Shown here piece by piece: positions 7,932 through 17,381 of a stretch of DNA of 64,000 nt. The position numbers and the translations under genes are program-made. Each line of letters starts with the position of its first letter. The first letter of the stretch is position 1. Source of the stretch: Maricaulis salignorans (GTDB taxonomy: Bacteria > Pseudomonadota > Alphaproteobacteria > Caulobacterales > Maricaulaceae); the NCBI RefSeq assembly GCF_900103475.1, contig NZ_FNHG01000001.1, positions 124,001 through 188,000 of the forward strand, written 5' to 3'. A model generated the notes under the pieces. That model ran no database searches. It was not told the DNA's origin and saw only the letters and a list, made by a program, of their open reading frames with translations.

Positions 7932-10055
7932 CTACTCTTCGGACGGCTTGGCTTTCTTCTTGGTCTTCTTCAGCGCGTGATCGGGACCGCCCGGAGCCGG
8001 GCTCTCGGTTGGCGAGCGGCGCTTGACCGGGGCCGAGGCGACAACGGCCGGATCCCAGGGCTTGCTCGGACGTGGCGTGCCGGCCTTGGCGCCGGGCTTG
8101 CGATCCGCGCTGAACGGTTTGCTGCGCGGCTTGAACGGCGCACCGCCCTCGGCCGCACGAGGCTTGCCTTTCGGTGCGAAAGGCTTGTCGCCATCAGCCT
8201 TTCGGGGCTTGGGTGTGTAGGGTTTGTCGCCGTCGCTGGCGCGCGATTTGGCCTTCGGTGCATAGGGCGCGGTGAAGGCTGCATCATCCTGTGACTTGCC
8301 CTGATAGGGTTTGTCGGACTTGCCGGCATAGGGTTTCGGACGCGGTGTGAAATTGCCGCCGCCCTCGCCATCGCGAGCCGGTTTCGGACGGCCGGTATAG
8401 GCGGCCGGCTGGCGCGGGGTGCGTGGGCGGTCGAGCGGTGCGTCTGCACCGCCCTCATCACGGGTGATGCGGATCGACTTCTCGCCACCACCGGCTTTCT
8501 GCACCGCTTCCATGAAGCGATCAGACTCCGAGGCCAGGATCTCGAACCGGCTTTCTTCCTCGCCGATCTGGATCGCCCCGATTTCGCGCTTGGTGATATG
8601 GCCAAGACGGCAGATCAGCGGCAGGATCCAGCGCGGTTCGGCGCGATGTTTGCGGCCCGCGGTGAGACGGTACCAGACGCTGTCGCCAAACGGCTCGCGG
8701 CGCTTTTCCGGTGCGCCCGGGCCGTCATTGGAATAGGTGCCGGGATTTTCGATCAATTCCTCGGCGGACGGCATATCGGCCTGCCGGCGATTGAGGAAGG
8801 CGGCGGCAATCTGTTCGGCCGGATAGCGGGCGAGCAGTTCCTGGGCCATGGCGAGGGCGGCCTCGTCATAGGTCTCCGACAGCGACGGGTCGGACATGAC
8901 GCGCTCGCGGTCTTTCGCCGTAATGTCTTCCAGGCTGGGCGCATTGCCCCATTCAGCCTGGATCTTGCCATCGCGCAGCAGGCGCTGGGCACGGCCGCGG
9001 CGGGTATGAGGCACGATCAGGACGCATGTGCCTTTCTGACCAGCCCGGCCAGTACGGCCCGAGCGGTGCAGCAGGGTGTCGCTATTGGTCGGCAGATCGG
9101 CATGGATCACCAGTTCGAGACCCGGCAGGTCGATACCGCGTGCGGCGACGTCGGTTGCGACACAGACGCGTGCGCGACCATCGCGCATGGCCTGCAGCGC
9201 CGAGGTGCGGTCTTTCTGGCTCAGTTCGCCGGACAGGGCGACGACGGCAAAGCCGCGATTGCCGAAACGGCTGGACAGCCGGTTGACCGCTTCGCGTGTG
9301 GCGCAGAAAACGATGGCGCTCGGGGCGTCATAGAAACGCAGGACATTGATGATGGCGTGTTCGCGATCGCTGGGCGCAACCGAGAGCGCCTTGTATTCGA
9401 TATCGCTGTGCTGGGCGCGTTCCGAGACCGTGGAGATGCGCACGGCATTGCGCTGATAGCGCTTGGCCATATCGGCAATCGAGCGCGGGACGGTGGCCGA
9501 GAACATCAGCGTGCGGCGGCTCGCCGGTGCGGCATCGAGAATATATTCGAGGTCTTCGCGGAAGCCGAAATCGAGCATTTCATCGGCTTCGTCGAGCACC
9601 ACGGCGCGCAAGGAGGACAGGTCGAGCGCACCGCGTTCGATATGGTCGCGCAGACGGCCGGGTGTGCCGACGACGATGTGGCATCCGGCTTCAAGCGCGC
9701 GGCGTTCGGTCCGTGTATCCATGCCGCCGACGCAGGTGACGACGCGGGCGCCGGTCTCGCCATAGAGCCAGACCAGTTCGCGCTGGACCTGCAGGGCCAG
9801 TTCGCGCGTCGGGGCGACGACGAGGGCCATCGGTTCGGCGCCGCGTTCGAAACGTTCGGCCTCGCCGAGCAGGGTCGGGGCGATGGCCATGCCGAATGCG
9901 GCCGTCTTGCCAGAGCCGGTCTGGGCCGAGACCAGGAGGTCGGCGCCATCGGCTTCCGGTGCGAGCACCGATTCCTGGACTTCTGTGAGGGTGGCAAAAC
10001 CCTTCTTTTCAAGCGCGCGGGCCAATGCCGGCGCAATTCGGGTGTTCAGTGTCAT
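7932..10055 (-). CDS. DEAD-box RNA helicase with DbpA-type domain and long basic repeat tail
   Basis: ATP-dependent RNA helicase of 707 aa. Core motifs appear in order: AQTGSGKT, PTRELALQ, GTPGRLRDH, VLDEADEML, SAT, then a helicase C domain with HRSGRTGRAG. After it comes a DbpA-like RNA-binding domain (LGHITKREIGAIQIGEEES), then about 150 residues of low-complexity Lys/Pro/Arg with recurring DKPY/DKPF units ending KKTKKKAKPSEE. The start MTLNTRIAP at 10055 has GGAAGAA 7 bp upstream; the longer frame to 10097 lacks one. Probable role in ribosome assembly or RNA turnover (CsdA/RhlE-like), by inference. Confidence 0.9.
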   Translation of the reverse strand: MTLNTRIAPALARALEKKGFATLTEVQESVLAPEADGADLLVSAQTGSGKTAAFGMAIAPTLLGEAERFERGAEPMALVVAPTRELALQVQRELVWLYGETGARVVTCVGGMDTRTERRALEAGCHIVVGTPGRLRDHIERGALDLSSLRAVVLDEADEMLDFGFREDLEYILDAAPASRRTLMFSATVPRSIADMAKRYQRNAVRISTVSERAQHSDIEYKALSVAPSDREHAIINVLRFYDAPSAIVFCATREAVNRLSSRFGNRGFAVVALSGELSQKDRTSALQAMRDGRARVCVATDVAARGIDLPGLELVIHADLPTNSDTLLHRSGRTGRAGQKGTCVLIVPHTRRGRAQRLLRDGKIQAEWGNAPSLEDITAKDRERVMSDPSLSETYDEAALAMAQELLARYPAEQIAAAFLNRRQADMPSAEELIENPGTYSNDGPGAPEKRREPFGDSVWYRLTAGRKHRAEPRWILPLICRLGHITKREIGAIQIGEEESRFEILASESDRFMEAVQKAGGGEKSIRITRDEGGADAPLDRPRTPRQPAAYTGRPKPARDGEGGGNFTPRPKPYAGKSDKPYQGKSQDDAAFTAPYAPKAKSRASDGDKPYTPKPRKADGDKPFAPKGKPRAAEGGAPFKPRSKPFSADRKPGAKAGTPRPSKPWDPAVVASAPVKRRSPTESPAPGGPDHALKKTKKKAKPSEE

Positions 10056-10223
10056 GAGGTATTCTTCCAATCCGGGCGCGTGTTTGCTCCAGATCATGCC
10101 TCATGATGCCAGCTAACTGGCTCGGCCGACTGGTCCGATATTCGGGTGACGCGTCAGCGCCCCGTAACATGGCAGGTCCGGTTATGCACCTTGTTATATT
10201 GCGGTGCAGCAGAGCGGGGGTGG

Positions 10224-10874
10224 TCAGATCCTCTGGCCGGTGGCGTCCCAGTCGGCGAGGAAGCTGGCCAGGCCCTTGTCGGTCAGCGTGTGCTGCGACA
10301 GGGATTTGAGTACTTTCGGTGGAATCGTCGCGACATCGGCACCGGCCAGCGCGCAGGCCTCAACATGGGCGGCCGAGCGGATAGAGGCGGCGAGGATTTC
10401 GGTCTCGAAGCCATAAATGTCGTAAATCGCGCGGATCTTGTGGATCAAGTCCATACCGTCAACACCGAGATCGTCGAGTCGGCCGATGAAAGGCGAGATG
10501 AAGCGCGCTCCGGCCTTTGCCGCGAGCAGGGCCTGATTGGCCGAGAAGCACAGCGTGACATTGGTCGCTATACCTTCATCACTCAGGCCACGGCAGGCTT
10601 TCAGCCCGTCCCAGGTCAGCGGCAGTTTGACGGTGACATTGCCGGCAATTGCGGCAAGTCGCCGGCCCTCGCGCAGCATGCCTTCGGCATCCAGCGCCAC
10701 GACTTCGGCGGACACCGGTCCGGGAATGATGTCGCAAATCTCGGCGATGACCTCCACGAAGTCCCGGCCGGATTGCTTGATCAGCGAGGGGTTTGTCGTG
10801 ATGCCGTCGACAAGGCCTGTGGTCGCCAGTTCGCGGATTTCAGCTGTTTCGGCGGTATCGATAAAGAATTTCAT
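10224..10874 (-). CDS. tal: Transaldolase / fructose-6-phosphate aldolase-type protein
   Basis: Short-form transaldolase family protein (216 aa) starting MKFFIDTAE at 10874, with AGGGTGAT about 8 bp upstream. The Schiff-base lysine is in [10 protein letters not shown], and [10 protein letters not shown] and [10 protein letters not shown] are the other family landmarks. At this length it could be a transaldolase of the pentose phosphate pathway or a fructose-6-phosphate aldolase; sequence alone does not separate them. It stands alone between the helicase promoter region and the sqr locus. Confidence 0.88.
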   Translation of the reverse strand: MKFFIDTAETAEIRELATTGLVDGITTNPSLIKQSGRDFVEVIAEICDIIPGPVSAEVVALDAEGMLREGRRLAAIAGNVTVKLPLTWDGLKACRGLSDEGIATNVTLCFSANQALLAAKAGARFISPFIGRLDDLGVDGMDLIHKIRAIYDIYGFETEILAASIRSAAHVEACALAGADVATIPPKVLKSLSQHTLTDKGLASFLADWDATGQRI

Positions 10875-11001
10875 GACGGCATCACCCTGGCAGATCGCTG
10901 GCTCGCACAAAATGGCGAGATGATCAGCCTAGCCGACCGCCTTCAGGCGACAAGCCTGAAGGCCAGCTTTGCCAGGGATGTCACTGAAATCTCACATGGC
11001 C

Positions 11002-12291
11002 TCACTCGGCCGGTGTCTGCGGTTTGACCTTGTGAATGCCCAGCATGTCGAAGGCGGCTTTCTCATAGAAGGGCTCGCCTGTCCCGCTGCGGATCTTGCC
11101 GATGAAATAGCTTTCGAAGGCTTCCTTGGCCATGTGGACCCATTTGCCCTCCGCGGCCCAATTGACATTGCGCGGCGGGATTTGCGGCATGGCGACGAAG
11201 GCGACGCCGCCATCGCCGAAATCGGCGAGGCAGACGGCATTCCAGGTCGCTTCATGGCGCGGCGCTTCACCCTTCATCACGGCGCGCATATTGCGAGCCG
11301 CCGCGACGACCATGGACTCGATCATGAAGCCCGTTTTCGGGACGCCGACGGGGACGGCGTAATTGCCGACGGGCGGAATCGCGATGCAGACACCGATACC
11401 GTAGATATTGGGGAAGGTGGGGTTGCGCTGGGATTTGTCGACGATGACGAAGCCACGCGGATTGACCAGGCCCTCAATGCCGCGCAGCGCGGGAATGCCG
11501 CGGAAGGGCGGCAGCATCATCGAATACTTGAAGGGCAGTTCGTGGGTCTTGGCGACGGTGCCGTCCTCGGCGACCTGCTCGACATGCATCAGCCCGTCCT
11601 CGACCTTGGTGACGCGGGCGCTGGTGATCCATTTGATATGCCGATTACGCAGCTCGCTCTCGAGCATGCCCTTGGTGTCGCCGACACCGTCGAGCCCGAG
11701 ATGGCCGATATAGGGTTCGGAGGTGACGAAGGTCATCGGCACCTTGTCGCGAATCTTGCGGCGGCGCAGATCGGTTTCCATGATCATGGCGGATTCATAG
11801 GCCGGCCCGAAGCACGACGCGCCCTGCACCGCGCCGACCACGATCGGGCCCGGATCGGCGACGAATTTATCCCAGACCTGCTTCGAGGCCGCGGCATGAT
11901 CGACATGGCAGATGGATTGCGTGAAGCCGCCATGGGGACCCAGCCCCTCGATCTCGTCGAAGGCGAGTTCCGGGCCGGTGCAGATGGCAAGATAGTCGTA
12001 GGTCACCGTCTCGCCATTGGCGAGGTCGATGGCATTCTCGTGTGGCCGCAAACCGGTCGCGGCGGCGTGGATGAAATTGATCTTTTTCCGGCTCAACATC
12101 GGTTCCAGTTCGACCTTGATCTGGTCGGGCTGGCGCCAGTCGACGGCGACCCAGGGATTGGAAGGCGTGAAGTGGAAGGTCGCGCTGTCGCTGATGACGG
12201 TGACCGTATCGGTCTTGCCGGCGTGTTTGCGGGCCTCGAGCGCCATCGGTACGCCGCCCAGTCCGGCTCCCAGTACAACAATATGTGCCAT
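11002..12291 (-). CDS. sqr: Sulfide:quinone oxidoreductase
   Basis: FAD-dependent membrane-associated enzyme (429 aa) that oxidises sulfide to zero-valent sulfur and passes electrons to quinone. The N-terminal dinucleotide fold is VVLGAGLGG. All three redox cysteines expected of classical SQRs are present at matching positions: Cys128 (QSICHV), Cys160 (GASCFGPAYE) and Cys355 (WNAVCLADFG). The C-terminal region IPPVGNYAVPVGVPKTGFM is typical. GGAG lies 6 bp before the ATG. It is 33 bp downstream of an SqrR-like repressor gene, presumably in one operon with it. Confidence 0.9.
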   Translation of the reverse strand: MAHIVVLGAGLGGVPMALEARKHAGKTDTVTVISDSATFHFTPSNPWVAVDWRQPDQIKVELEPMLSRKKINFIHAAATGLRPHENAIDLANGETVTYDYLAICTGPELAFDEIEGLGPHGGFTQSICHVDHAAASKQVWDKFVADPGPIVVGAVQGASCFGPAYESAMIMETDLRRRKIRDKVPMTFVTSEPYIGHLGLDGVGDTKGMLESELRNRHIKWITSARVTKVEDGLMHVEQVAEDGTVAKTHELPFKYSMMLPPFRGIPALRGIEGLVNPRGFVIVDKSQRNPTFPNIYGIGVCIAIPPVGNYAVPVGVPKTGFMIESMVVAAARNMRAVMKGEAPRHEATWNAVCLADFGDGGVAFVAMPQIPPRNVNWAAEGKWVHMAKEAFESYFIGKIRSGTGEPFYEKAAFDMLGIHKVKPQTPAE

Positions 12292-12324
12292 GTCACGCTC
12301 CTTCGGGGTTGAGAGGGTCGCTGA

Positions 12325-12672
12325 TCAGCCTGGCAGGCTGTCGGCGGCGGTGCAGAAGTCTTCCTTGAGATGTTTGAGAATGCCGTGGCAGCGCTCGTCT
12401 GCGATCGAATAGTGAACCTGCAGGCCCGCCTTGCGTCCGGTGACCAGGCCTTCGCTGCGCATCTTGGCGAGGTGTTGCGACATCGCCGACTGCGACAGAC
12501 CCGCCATCTCGCACAATTCCGACACCGTGGCCTCGCCGAGCGCCAGGCGGCACAGGATCAACAGGCGCTTTTCATTCGCGAGCTGCTTGAGGAAGGCGGC
12601 GGCATCGCCGGCCTGGTGTTGCAGCTCGGCGAAATGGCTGTCGGCTTCGGGCTTGTTCAGGTTTGCGTTCAT
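12325..12672 (-). CDS. SqrR/BigR-type ArsR-family persulfide-sensing repressor
   Basis: Winged-helix repressor of 115 aa; the recognition helix is in LSQSAMSQHLAKMRSEGLV. With the start at ATG 12672 (GGAA 6 bp upstream) the cysteines are Cys41, Cys54, Cys95 and Cys107. Cys41 and Cys107 coincide with the pair that forms a tetrasulfide bridge in Rhodobacter SqrR, which strongly suggests a sulfide/persulfide-responsive repressor rather than a metal sensor. It is co-directional with sqr and divergent from the rhodanese-RND operon. A start at 12687 is possible but lacks a ribosome site. Confidence 0.88.
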   Translation of the reverse strand: MNANLNKPEADSHFAELQHQAGDAAAFLKQLANEKRLLILCRLALGEATVSELCEMAGLSQSAMSQHLAKMRSEGLVTGRKAGLQVHYSIADERCHGILKHLKEDFCTAADSLPG

Positions 12673-12683
12673 CGGTGTTCCAA

Positions 12684-12732
12684 ACATTAGTTGACACTAA
12701 AATATCTTTCACTACATTAGTTGTCAATTATG
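12684..12732. promoter_or_regulatory. Divergent promoter-operator of the sulfide locus
   Basis: The 10-mer ACATTAGTTG occurs at 12684-12693 and again at 12714-12723, exactly 30 bp apart. The first begins the imperfect palindrome TTAGTTGACACTAA. Rightward promoter: TTGACA 12691-12696, 16 bp, TACATT 12713-12718. Leftward promoter: TTGACA (complement of 12722-12727), 17 bp, TATTTT (complement of 12699-12704). Each repeat therefore overlaps core elements of both promoters, as expected if one repressor silences both operons. Confidence 0.75.
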
Positions 12733-12760
12733 TTTTCTTCACCGCCGAGGAGATTCCCCG

Positions 12761-13117
12761 ATGAGCCTGCGTGAGCTGGACCCGAAGACCGCCCTTGAAG
12801 CGGTGCAGTCGAAACAAGCCATCCTGATCGATGTGCGCGAGCCGCGCGAATACGCCTCCGAGCGCATTCACGGCGCCTTGCTGTTTCCCCTTTCAACCTT
12901 TGACCCCGCCGCCTTGCCTGTCGACAAGACCCGGGAAGTGATCTTTCATTGCGGCTCCGGCAAGCGCTCCGCCGATGCGGTGGCACGCTGCGAGGCGGCG
13001 GGCATCCCCATCACCACGCATGTGCGCGGCGGGCTGATGTCCTGGAAACAGGCCGGTCTGGCGACCATCGCGATTGACCCGGCGACCGGTGCCATTTTCG
13101 ACCCCCAAGCCGTATGA
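12761..13117 (+). CDS. Single-domain rhodanese sulfurtransferase
   Basis: Cytoplasmic rhodanese of 118 aa with the active-site loop HCGSGKRS (Cys64) and the DVREPREY segment. GAGGAG lies 8 bp before the ATG. It resembles the rhodanese half of E. coli YgaP. As first gene of the rightward sulfide operon it probably handles persulfide sulfur made by SQR. The next gene begins within or just after its stop codon. Confidence 0.9.
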   Translation: MSLRELDPKTALEAVQSKQAILIDVREPREYASERIHGALLFPLSTFDPAALPVDKTREVIFHCGSGKRSADAVARCEAAGIPITTHVRGGLMSWKQAGLATIAIDPATGAIFDPQAV

Positions 13118-13125
13118 GGCCCCCA

Positions 13126-14115
13126 ATGCGACTGACCGGACTCATTCTCCCGCTAACCCTTGCCAGCCTTGGCCTGCCAACAGCCACGCTCGCCCAGACC
13201 GGCGAGACCTATACGGTGGCCGAGCAGCAGATCGTCGACCGCAAGGCGGTTTTCGCCACGGTTGAGAGCGTCGATGTCGTCAGCGCCCGCGCCCGGATTG
13301 GCGGCACGATCGGCGAATTGCGGGTCGATGAGGGTGACGCGGTCATCGCCGGTGATATTCTCGCCATCGTGGTTGATGACCGGATTGCGCCACAGATCGG
13401 GGCCGTCAACGGTCAGGTTTCGGCGCTGGAATCGCAATTGGCCCAGGCCCGGATCGATCTGACCCGGGCACAGGACCTGTTTGACCGCGGGATATTCCCC
13501 CAGGCCCGGCTCGACCAGGCGCGCACGGCTGTCGACGTCCTGGACGGGCAGGTGTCCGCCGCGCGCCAGAACCGCAATGTCCTGGTGCAGCAATCGCGGC
13601 AGGGCGATGTGCTCGCGCCGGCGTCCGGCCGCGTGTTGCAGGTTCCCGTGACCTCCGGCAGCGTGGTTTTGCCCGGCGAAGCCGTCGCGATGATCGCCTC
13701 CGATCTCTATCTTCTGCGCCTGCGCCTGCCCGAGCGGCATGCCCGCAGCATTCGCGAGGGCGATGCGGTGATGGTCGACGTTTCCGACCTGACCGGCGAT
13801 GTCTCCCCGTCGGGCTATATCCGGCAAGTCTATCCGCAGGTTGAAGATGGCCGCGTGATCGCCGATGCGGTCGTCGAAGGCCTGGGCAGCTATTTCGTCG
13901 GCGAGCGTGTGCGGGTCTATGTCGCGGTGGATGAGCGCGCCGCTATCCTGGTGCCCGCCAGCTATCTGGCGAACCGTTACGGTGTCGATTATGCCCGCCT
14001 GCTCCATGAGGATGGCAGCCATTCCGACATTGTCGTCCAGCGCGGTCTCGACACCGCCGATGGTGTGGAGGTCCTCGGTGGCCTCGCCGCCGGTGACCTG
14101 CTGGTGCAGCCATGA
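13126..14115 (+). CDS. RND efflux periplasmic adaptor (membrane fusion protein)
   Basis: HlyD/AcrA-type adaptor, about 329 aa. A signal peptide ends near ATLAQ; two lipoyl halves flank a helical hairpin rich in Gln, Ala and Leu (about residues 90-160); a beta-barrel region follows with DLYLLRLRLPERH. ATG 13126 has GAGG 6 bp upstream; an ATG at 13114 overlapping the rhodanese stop is the alternative. It would bridge the RND pump downstream to an outer-membrane channel. No TolC-like gene is in the operon, so a channel from elsewhere must be shared. Confidence 0.88.
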   Translation: MRLTGLILPLTLASLGLPTATLAQTGETYTVAEQQIVDRKAVFATVESVDVVSARARIGGTIGELRVDEGDAVIAGDILAIVVDDRIAPQIGAVNGQVSALESQLAQARIDLTRAQDLFDRGIFPQARLDQARTAVDVLDGQVSAARQNRNVLVQQSRQGDVLAPASGRVLQVPVTSGSVVLPGEAVAMIASDLYLLRLRLPERHARSIREGDAVMVDVSDLTGDVSPSGYIRQVYPQVEDGRVIADAVVEGLGSYFVGERVRVYVAVDERAAILVPASYLANRYGVDYARLLHEDGSHSDIVVQRGLDTADGVEVLGGLAAGDLLVQP

Positions 14116-17100
14116 AGCTCGGCATTTCCGGACACCTCACCAAGGCCTTCATCAACTCGCCGCTGACGCCGCTTATCCTGCTGGCTTCGCTGGCCGTGGG
14201 CTTTCTGGCGCTGATGGTGATCCCGCGCGAGGAAGAGCCGCAGATTTCCGTGCCCATGGTCGATGTCATCGTCCAGACCGATGGTCTGCGCGCCGCCGAT
14301 GGCGTCGAACTGGTGACCGAGCCGCTCGAGGCGATCATTCGTTCGATCGATGCGGTCGAGCATGTCTACTCCCAGACCAGTGATGACCAGGTGATGGTGA
14401 CGGCCCGTTTCGATGTCGGCACCGACCCGGACGCGGCCATCCTGCGCGTGCATGAACGTATCCGCGCCAATATGGACCGCATCCCGCACGGCATTCCCGA
14501 GCCGCTTGTTGTTGGCCGCGGCATTGATGATGTCGCGATTGTATCGCTGACGCTCTCGCCCCGGGCTGATGAGGCCGGGCATTGGGACGACAATGCCCTT
14601 TACAATATCGTCGAGGAATTGCGCGCCGCCCTGCTCTCGGTCGAGGATGTCGGCCTGACCTATATCGTCGGCGGCCGCGCCGACCAGATCCGCATCGAGC
14701 CCGATCCGGAGCGCCTGTCGCAATACGGCATTACGCTGCAACAGCTTGCCGGCCGCATCGCCGAGGCCAATCGCTCTTTCCCGGTCGGCGATCTCACCGC
14801 CACTGACCAGGCCTGGTCGGTCACCGCCGGTCAGACCCTTCAGGGCATTCCCGATATCGGGCTTCTGCTGGTCACCGCCCGCGATGGCCGCCCGGTCTAT
14901 GTCCGCGACGTCGCCACGGTGGTGGTCGGTTCCATGCCGACCGATGCCCGCGCCTGGATGCTCAATCGCGAGGAAGGCGAGACCGAGTGGAATCGCCTGC
15001 CCGCCGTCACCCTGGCGATTGCCAAGCGCGAGGGCGCCAATGCGGTCGTTGTCTCGGAACACATCATCGAGCGTATTGAATCGCTTGAGGGCACGCTGAT
15101 CCCGCACGGGCTCGAGGTCACCATCACCCGCAATTACGGCGAGACCGCGAATGAGAAAGCCAATGAGCTCCTCTTCCACCTCGCCCTGGCGACTGTCTCC
15201 ATCGTTCTGCTTGTCACCTTCGTGATCGGCTGGCGCGAGGGGGTGGTGGTGTTTGTCGTCATCCCGACGACCATCCTTCTGACCCTGTTTGCCTCCAATC
15301 TGATGGGCTACACCATCAATCGCGTCTCGCTGTTCGCGCTGATTTTCTCGATCGGCATTCTCGTTGATGACGCGATTGTCGTGATCGAGAATATTGCCCG
15401 TCATTGGGCGATGCGCGACGGTCGGTCCCGTGTCCAGGCTGCCATCGAGGCGGTTGCCGAAGTCGGCAATCCGACCATAGTCGCGACGCTGACCGTGGTC
15501 GCGGCGCTTCTGCCCATGCTCTTCGTTTCCGGACTGATGGGGCCTTATATGGCGCCCATCCCGGTCAATGCCTCGGCGGCCATGATCTTCTCCTTCTTCG
15601 TCGCCATGGTGCTCACGCCCTGGCTGATGAAAGTCATCGCCGGCGGCAAGCCCGACAAGCCGGGCGATGATGCCGCCCACGCCCATGAAAGCGAAGGCCC
15701 GCTCGGCCGGCTCTATCGCCGCGTCGCCGCGCCGGTGATCGCCACGCGCGGCCGCGCCTGGACGCTTCTGCTGGTGATCGGGGTTTTCACCCTGGGTTCG
15801 ATGTCGCTCTTCTTTACCCGCACGGTGACGGTCAAGCTTCTGCCCTTCGACAATAAATCGGAATTCCAGGTCGTCATCGATCTTCCCGAGGGTGCCACGC
15901 TGGAGCGGACCGAACGCGTGCTGGGCGAGGCGGCTGATCGTCTGGCAGCCCTGCCGGAGGCGACTTCCATCCAGCTCTATAGCGGCACTTCGGCACCGTT
16001 CAATTTCAACGGCCTGGTGCGCCACTACTATCTGCGCAACCGGCCGGAACTGGGCGATCTCCAGGTCAATCTGGCGCCGAAGACCGAGCGCGACCGCTCC
16101 TCGCACGAAATCGCGCTGGAAGCGCGGCAATTGCTTGCCGGTCTCGACATGCCCGAGGGCACGGTGGTGCGCGTCGCCGAAATTCCGCCGGGACCGCCGG
16201 TGATGGCAACCCTGCTGGCCGAGATCTACGGGCCTGATGCCGAGACCCGGCGGGCCGTCGCCACCGAAGTCCGCGCGGCCTTCGCCTCGGTGCCCTATAT
16301 CGTCGATATCGACGATAGTTTCGGCACGCCGCGTCCACGCCTGCGTATTGCCATAGACCAGGACAGTCTCGAATTCTTCCAGGTCCAGCAAAGCGACGTC
16401 TATGACACCATCCAGGCCCTGATTGGTGGCATGCCCGTGGGCTATTCGCATCGCGGTGAGGGCCGTAATCCGATTGATATCTCGGTTGCTCTGCCGCGCG
16501 GCGCGCGCAGCTGGAATGAACGTCTGGCCTCGACACCGGTGCCCGCAAACGGGCTTCCCGGTGCCCGCGGCATTGTCGAACTCGGCGATGTGGTTTCCGT
16601 CACCGAAGAACCCGGATCCTACCCGATCTATCGCCGCGATGGCCGCTATGCCGAAATGGTGATGGGCGAGCTGGCCGGGGCCTATGAAGCGCCGATCTAT
16701 GGCATGGGCGCTGTCGCCGATGCGCTCGACGACCGGCCCTGGACCGAGGCCGTGCCGCAACCGGTGATCCGCTTGCATGGCCAGCCAGCCAGCGACGATG
16801 AGCCGACCCTGCTGTGGGATGGCGAATGGGAGATCACCTATGTCACCTTCCGCGATATGGGGGCCGCTTTCATGGTCGCCCTGCTCGCCGTTTATGTGCT
16901 TGTGGTGGCCCAGTTCGGATCCTTCCGGGTGCCGCTCATCATCCTCACGCCGGTGCCATTGACCTTCATTGGCATCATGTTCGGTCACTGGATGTTCGGC
17001 GCCGCCTTCACCGCGACCTCGATGATCGGTTTCATCGCCCTGGCTGGTATCATCGTGCGCAACTCGATCCTGTTGGTCGACTTCATCCGCCACGGCGCGG

Positions 17101-17381
17101 AGGCCGGCGAGCCGCTGCGGGAAACCTTGCTGCGCGCCGGCGCGATCCGCTTCAAACCCATCATGCTGACCGCAATCGCGGCGATGATCGGCGCGGTCGT
17201 CATCCTGGGTGATCCGATCTTCCAGGGTCTGGCGATTTCGCTTCTGTTCGGCCTGGCTTCCTCGACCCTTCTGACGGTCCTGGTGATCCCGGCCATCTAT
17301 GTCGTTTTCAAGGATCCGGACGTGCCTTACGTGCCGGCAACCGGCGATGAGCCGGTCCAAACTCAAGGGAGTGCATCATGA
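14112..17381 (+). CDS. RND efflux pump permease
   Basis: Inner-membrane proton-driven pump of 1089 aa with the two-fold RND architecture: TM1 near residues 14-37, a large periplasmic loop, TM2-6, a second TM7 with loop, then TM8-12. The proton-relay motif GILVDDAIVVIEN retains both aspartates of the hydrophobe/amphiphile (AcrB-like) class, unlike CusA heavy-metal pumps, which keep one. It overlaps the adaptor gene (ATGA) and the DUF2892 gene by 4 bp. Placement under a sulfide-responsive promoter suggests export of a sulfur-related or thiol-adduct compound; this is inference. Confidence 0.92.
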   Translation: MKLGISGHLTKAFINSPLTPLILLASLAVGFLALMVIPREEEPQISVPMVDVIVQTDGLRAADGVELVTEPLEAIIRSIDAVEHVYSQTSDDQVMVTARFDVGTDPDAAILRVHERIRANMDRIPHGIPEPLVVGRGIDDVAIVSLTLSPRADEAGHWDDNALYNIVEELRAALLSVEDVGLTYIVGGRADQIRIEPDPERLSQYGITLQQLAGRIAEANRSFPVGDLTATDQAWSVTAGQTLQGIPDIGLLLVTARDGRPVYVRDVATVVVGSMPTDARAWMLNREEGETEWNRLPAVTLAIAKREGANAVVVSEHIIERIESLEGTLIPHGLEVTITRNYGETANEKANELLFHLALATVSIVLLVTFVIGWREGVVVFVVIPTTILLTLFASNLMGYTINRVSLFALIFSIGILVDDAIVVIENIARHWAMRDGRSRVQAAIEAVAEVGNPTIVATLTVVAALLPMLFVSGLMGPYMAPIPVNASAAMIFSFFVAMVLTPWLMKVIAGGKPDKPGDDAAHAHESEGPLGRLYRRVAAPVIATRGRAWTLLLVIGVFTLGSMSLFFTRTVTVKLLPFDNKSEFQVVIDLPEGATLERTERVLGEAADRLAALPEATSIQLYSGTSAPFNFNGLVRHYYLRNRPELGDLQVNLAPKTERDRSSHEIALEARQLLAGLDMPEGTVVRVAEIPPGPPVMATLLAEIYGPDAETRRAVATEVRAAFASVPYIVDIDDSFGTPRPRLRIAIDQDSLEFFQVQQSDVYDTIQALIGGMPVGYSHRGEGRNPIDISVALPRGARSWNERLASTPVPANGLPGARGIVELGDVVSVTEEPGSYPIYRRDGRYAEMVMGELAGAYEAPIYGMGAVADALDDRPWTEAVPQPVIRLHGQPASDDEPTLLWDGEWEITYVTFRDMGAAFMVALLAVYVLVVAQFGSFRVPLIILTPVPLTFIGIMFGHWMFGAAFTATSMIGFIALAGIIVRNSILLVDFIRHGAEAGEPLRETLLRAGAIRFKPIMLTAIAAMIGAVVILGDPIFQGLAISLLFGLASSTLLTVLVIPAIYVVFKDPDVPYVPATGDEPVQTQGSAS

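Noticed and set aside
8598-10106. A 502-codon plus-strand frame opposite the helicase
   Set aside because: Antisense of the DEAD-box core motifs and lacks protein-like features.
13989-17366. A very long open frame on the minus strand opposite the RND pump gene
   Set aside because: It is the antisense of a clear RND permease. Its product is full of Asp, Gly, His, Arg and Gln without domains, a normal by-product of GC-rich codon use.
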